NCBI RefSeq assembly: GCF_007860095.1
Contig: NZ_SJPT01000005.1
Coordinates: 496,001 to 560,000, forward strand
From: Novipirellula galeiformis
Lineage (GTDB): Bacteria; Planctomycetota; Planctomycetia; Pirellulales; Pirellulaceae
Reading direction: 5' to 3'
DNA: 64,000 nt
The notes beneath the pieces are model-generated. The model did not search any database, was not told the origin of the DNA, and saw nothing but the letters and a program-made list of their open reading frames with translations. This document shows positions 63,647 through 64,000 of the stretch, in pieces. The translations under genes were made by a program, and so were the position numbers. Every line of letters starts with the position of its first letter. Positions within the stretch are counted from its first letter, which is position 1.

Positions 63647-64000
63647 CTATCGCGCCAACCAGTATTGCTTCTGAGCCGTATCGATCTCCTTGCGGCCCAG
63701 CAGACGCTGCTCAATTCGTCGCCCGCTACGGCGATCCGAGACGCCTTTGACGATCACCCGAACCGAGTTTCGCAAATCGCATTGGTGAGCGATCCGACTC
63801 GCCACCGCCAATTGGAAACGAGCTTGCGGATAAATCGGTACTGTTAATCGATCTAGCGACCATGAGTTCATCTCCAATCGATACCATCCGTCGTCGTCGT
63901 CATCGATCAAGAATGGATGCATTTCGGCAGGCACGTGCTCTCGTGCGGAGCGGTGAAGTTCGACCGTCGCGCGACTGCTGTGCGGCGAATAGAGGGCCCA
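63647..64000 (-). CDS. Partial protein of unknown function, 5' end beyond window
   Basis: A minus-strand frame is open from the window edge to TAG at 63647, giving the last 117 residues of a longer protein. It contains EMHPFLIDDDDDGWYRLEMN and SLDRLTVPIYPQARF, which look like real protein, ending in a basic tail (VSDRRSGRRIEQRLLGRKE). I do not recognise a family. It converges with the molybdopterin oxidoreductase, leaving 54 nt between the stops. Confidence 0.55.
   Translation of the reverse strand, partial: WALYSPHSSRATVELHRSAREHVPAEMHPFLIDDDDDGWYRLEMNSWSLDRLTVPIYPQARFQLAVASRIAHQCDLRNSVRVIVKGVSDRRSGRRIEQRLLGRKEIDTAQKQYWLAR

Overview
The window is about 64 kb of a GC-moderate bacterial chromosome that looks like a planctomycete of the Rhodopirellula/Pirellulaceae type. 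Supporting signs are the futalosine menaquinone genes, Tat-exported Gfo/Idh/MocA oxidoreductases, DUF4432 and sugar-isomerase genes, a CysD plus CysN-CysC sulfate activation pair, many secreted proteins of unknown function, weak or absent Shine-Dalgarno sites and dispersed palindromic or tandem intergenic repeats. No rRNA, tRNA, transposase, phage gene or CRISPR array was found. Assignment to a genus is inference.

Region 1 (1-20034) is a metal and export island. A minus-strand series runs from a zinc-finger (zf-HC2) membrane protein at 12068 through a CusB-like adaptor with two heavy-metal-binding motifs, a CusA-like RND pump, a histidine-rich exported protein, a second adaptor, a small S23-type four-helix-bundle gene and a second RND pump cut by the window edge. 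Divergent from it are a YHS-like lipoprotein, a Cys-rich exported protein and a MacAB/DevBCA-like ABC exporter (permease, lipoprotein, adaptor, ATPase, permease), then a sterol-desaturase-family protein.

Region 2 (20035-33122) holds a low-complexity secreted protein, prfC, a Tat-exported oxidoreductase, an unexplained two-gene membrane pair, rpmA, and tsaD-mqnB-mqnD with a sugar isomerase. Region 3 (33146-44652) holds a 1001-residue exported protein, cysNC-cysD, rsmG, a gamma-glutamylcyclotransferase-like protein, a WYL regulator, a 2-hydroxyacid dehydrogenase and a TerB/CbxX-type AAA/zinc-ribbon protein. Region 4 (44642-53444) holds a POT peptide transporter, a diguanylate cyclase, glgC, a DegP-like protease and mutL. 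Region 5 (53746-64000) holds a response regulator with an RsbW-like output, a putative sugar-processing cluster, fdhD with a YdeP-type molybdopterin oxidoreductase, and a partial unknown gene.

The most striking pattern is a set of 7- and 8-nt tandem arrays at gene junctions. In one register the heptamers form a one-substitution series (GGAGTGA, GGATTGA, AGATTGA). In transcript sense a purine array precedes a pyrimidine array, and the pyrimidine array abuts or contains the next gene's start codon. At 1950-2380 the two arms enclose the S23-family gene; at 15278-15461 similar arms enclose nothing. This is a candidate RNA-level or mobile element family with and without a cargo gene.
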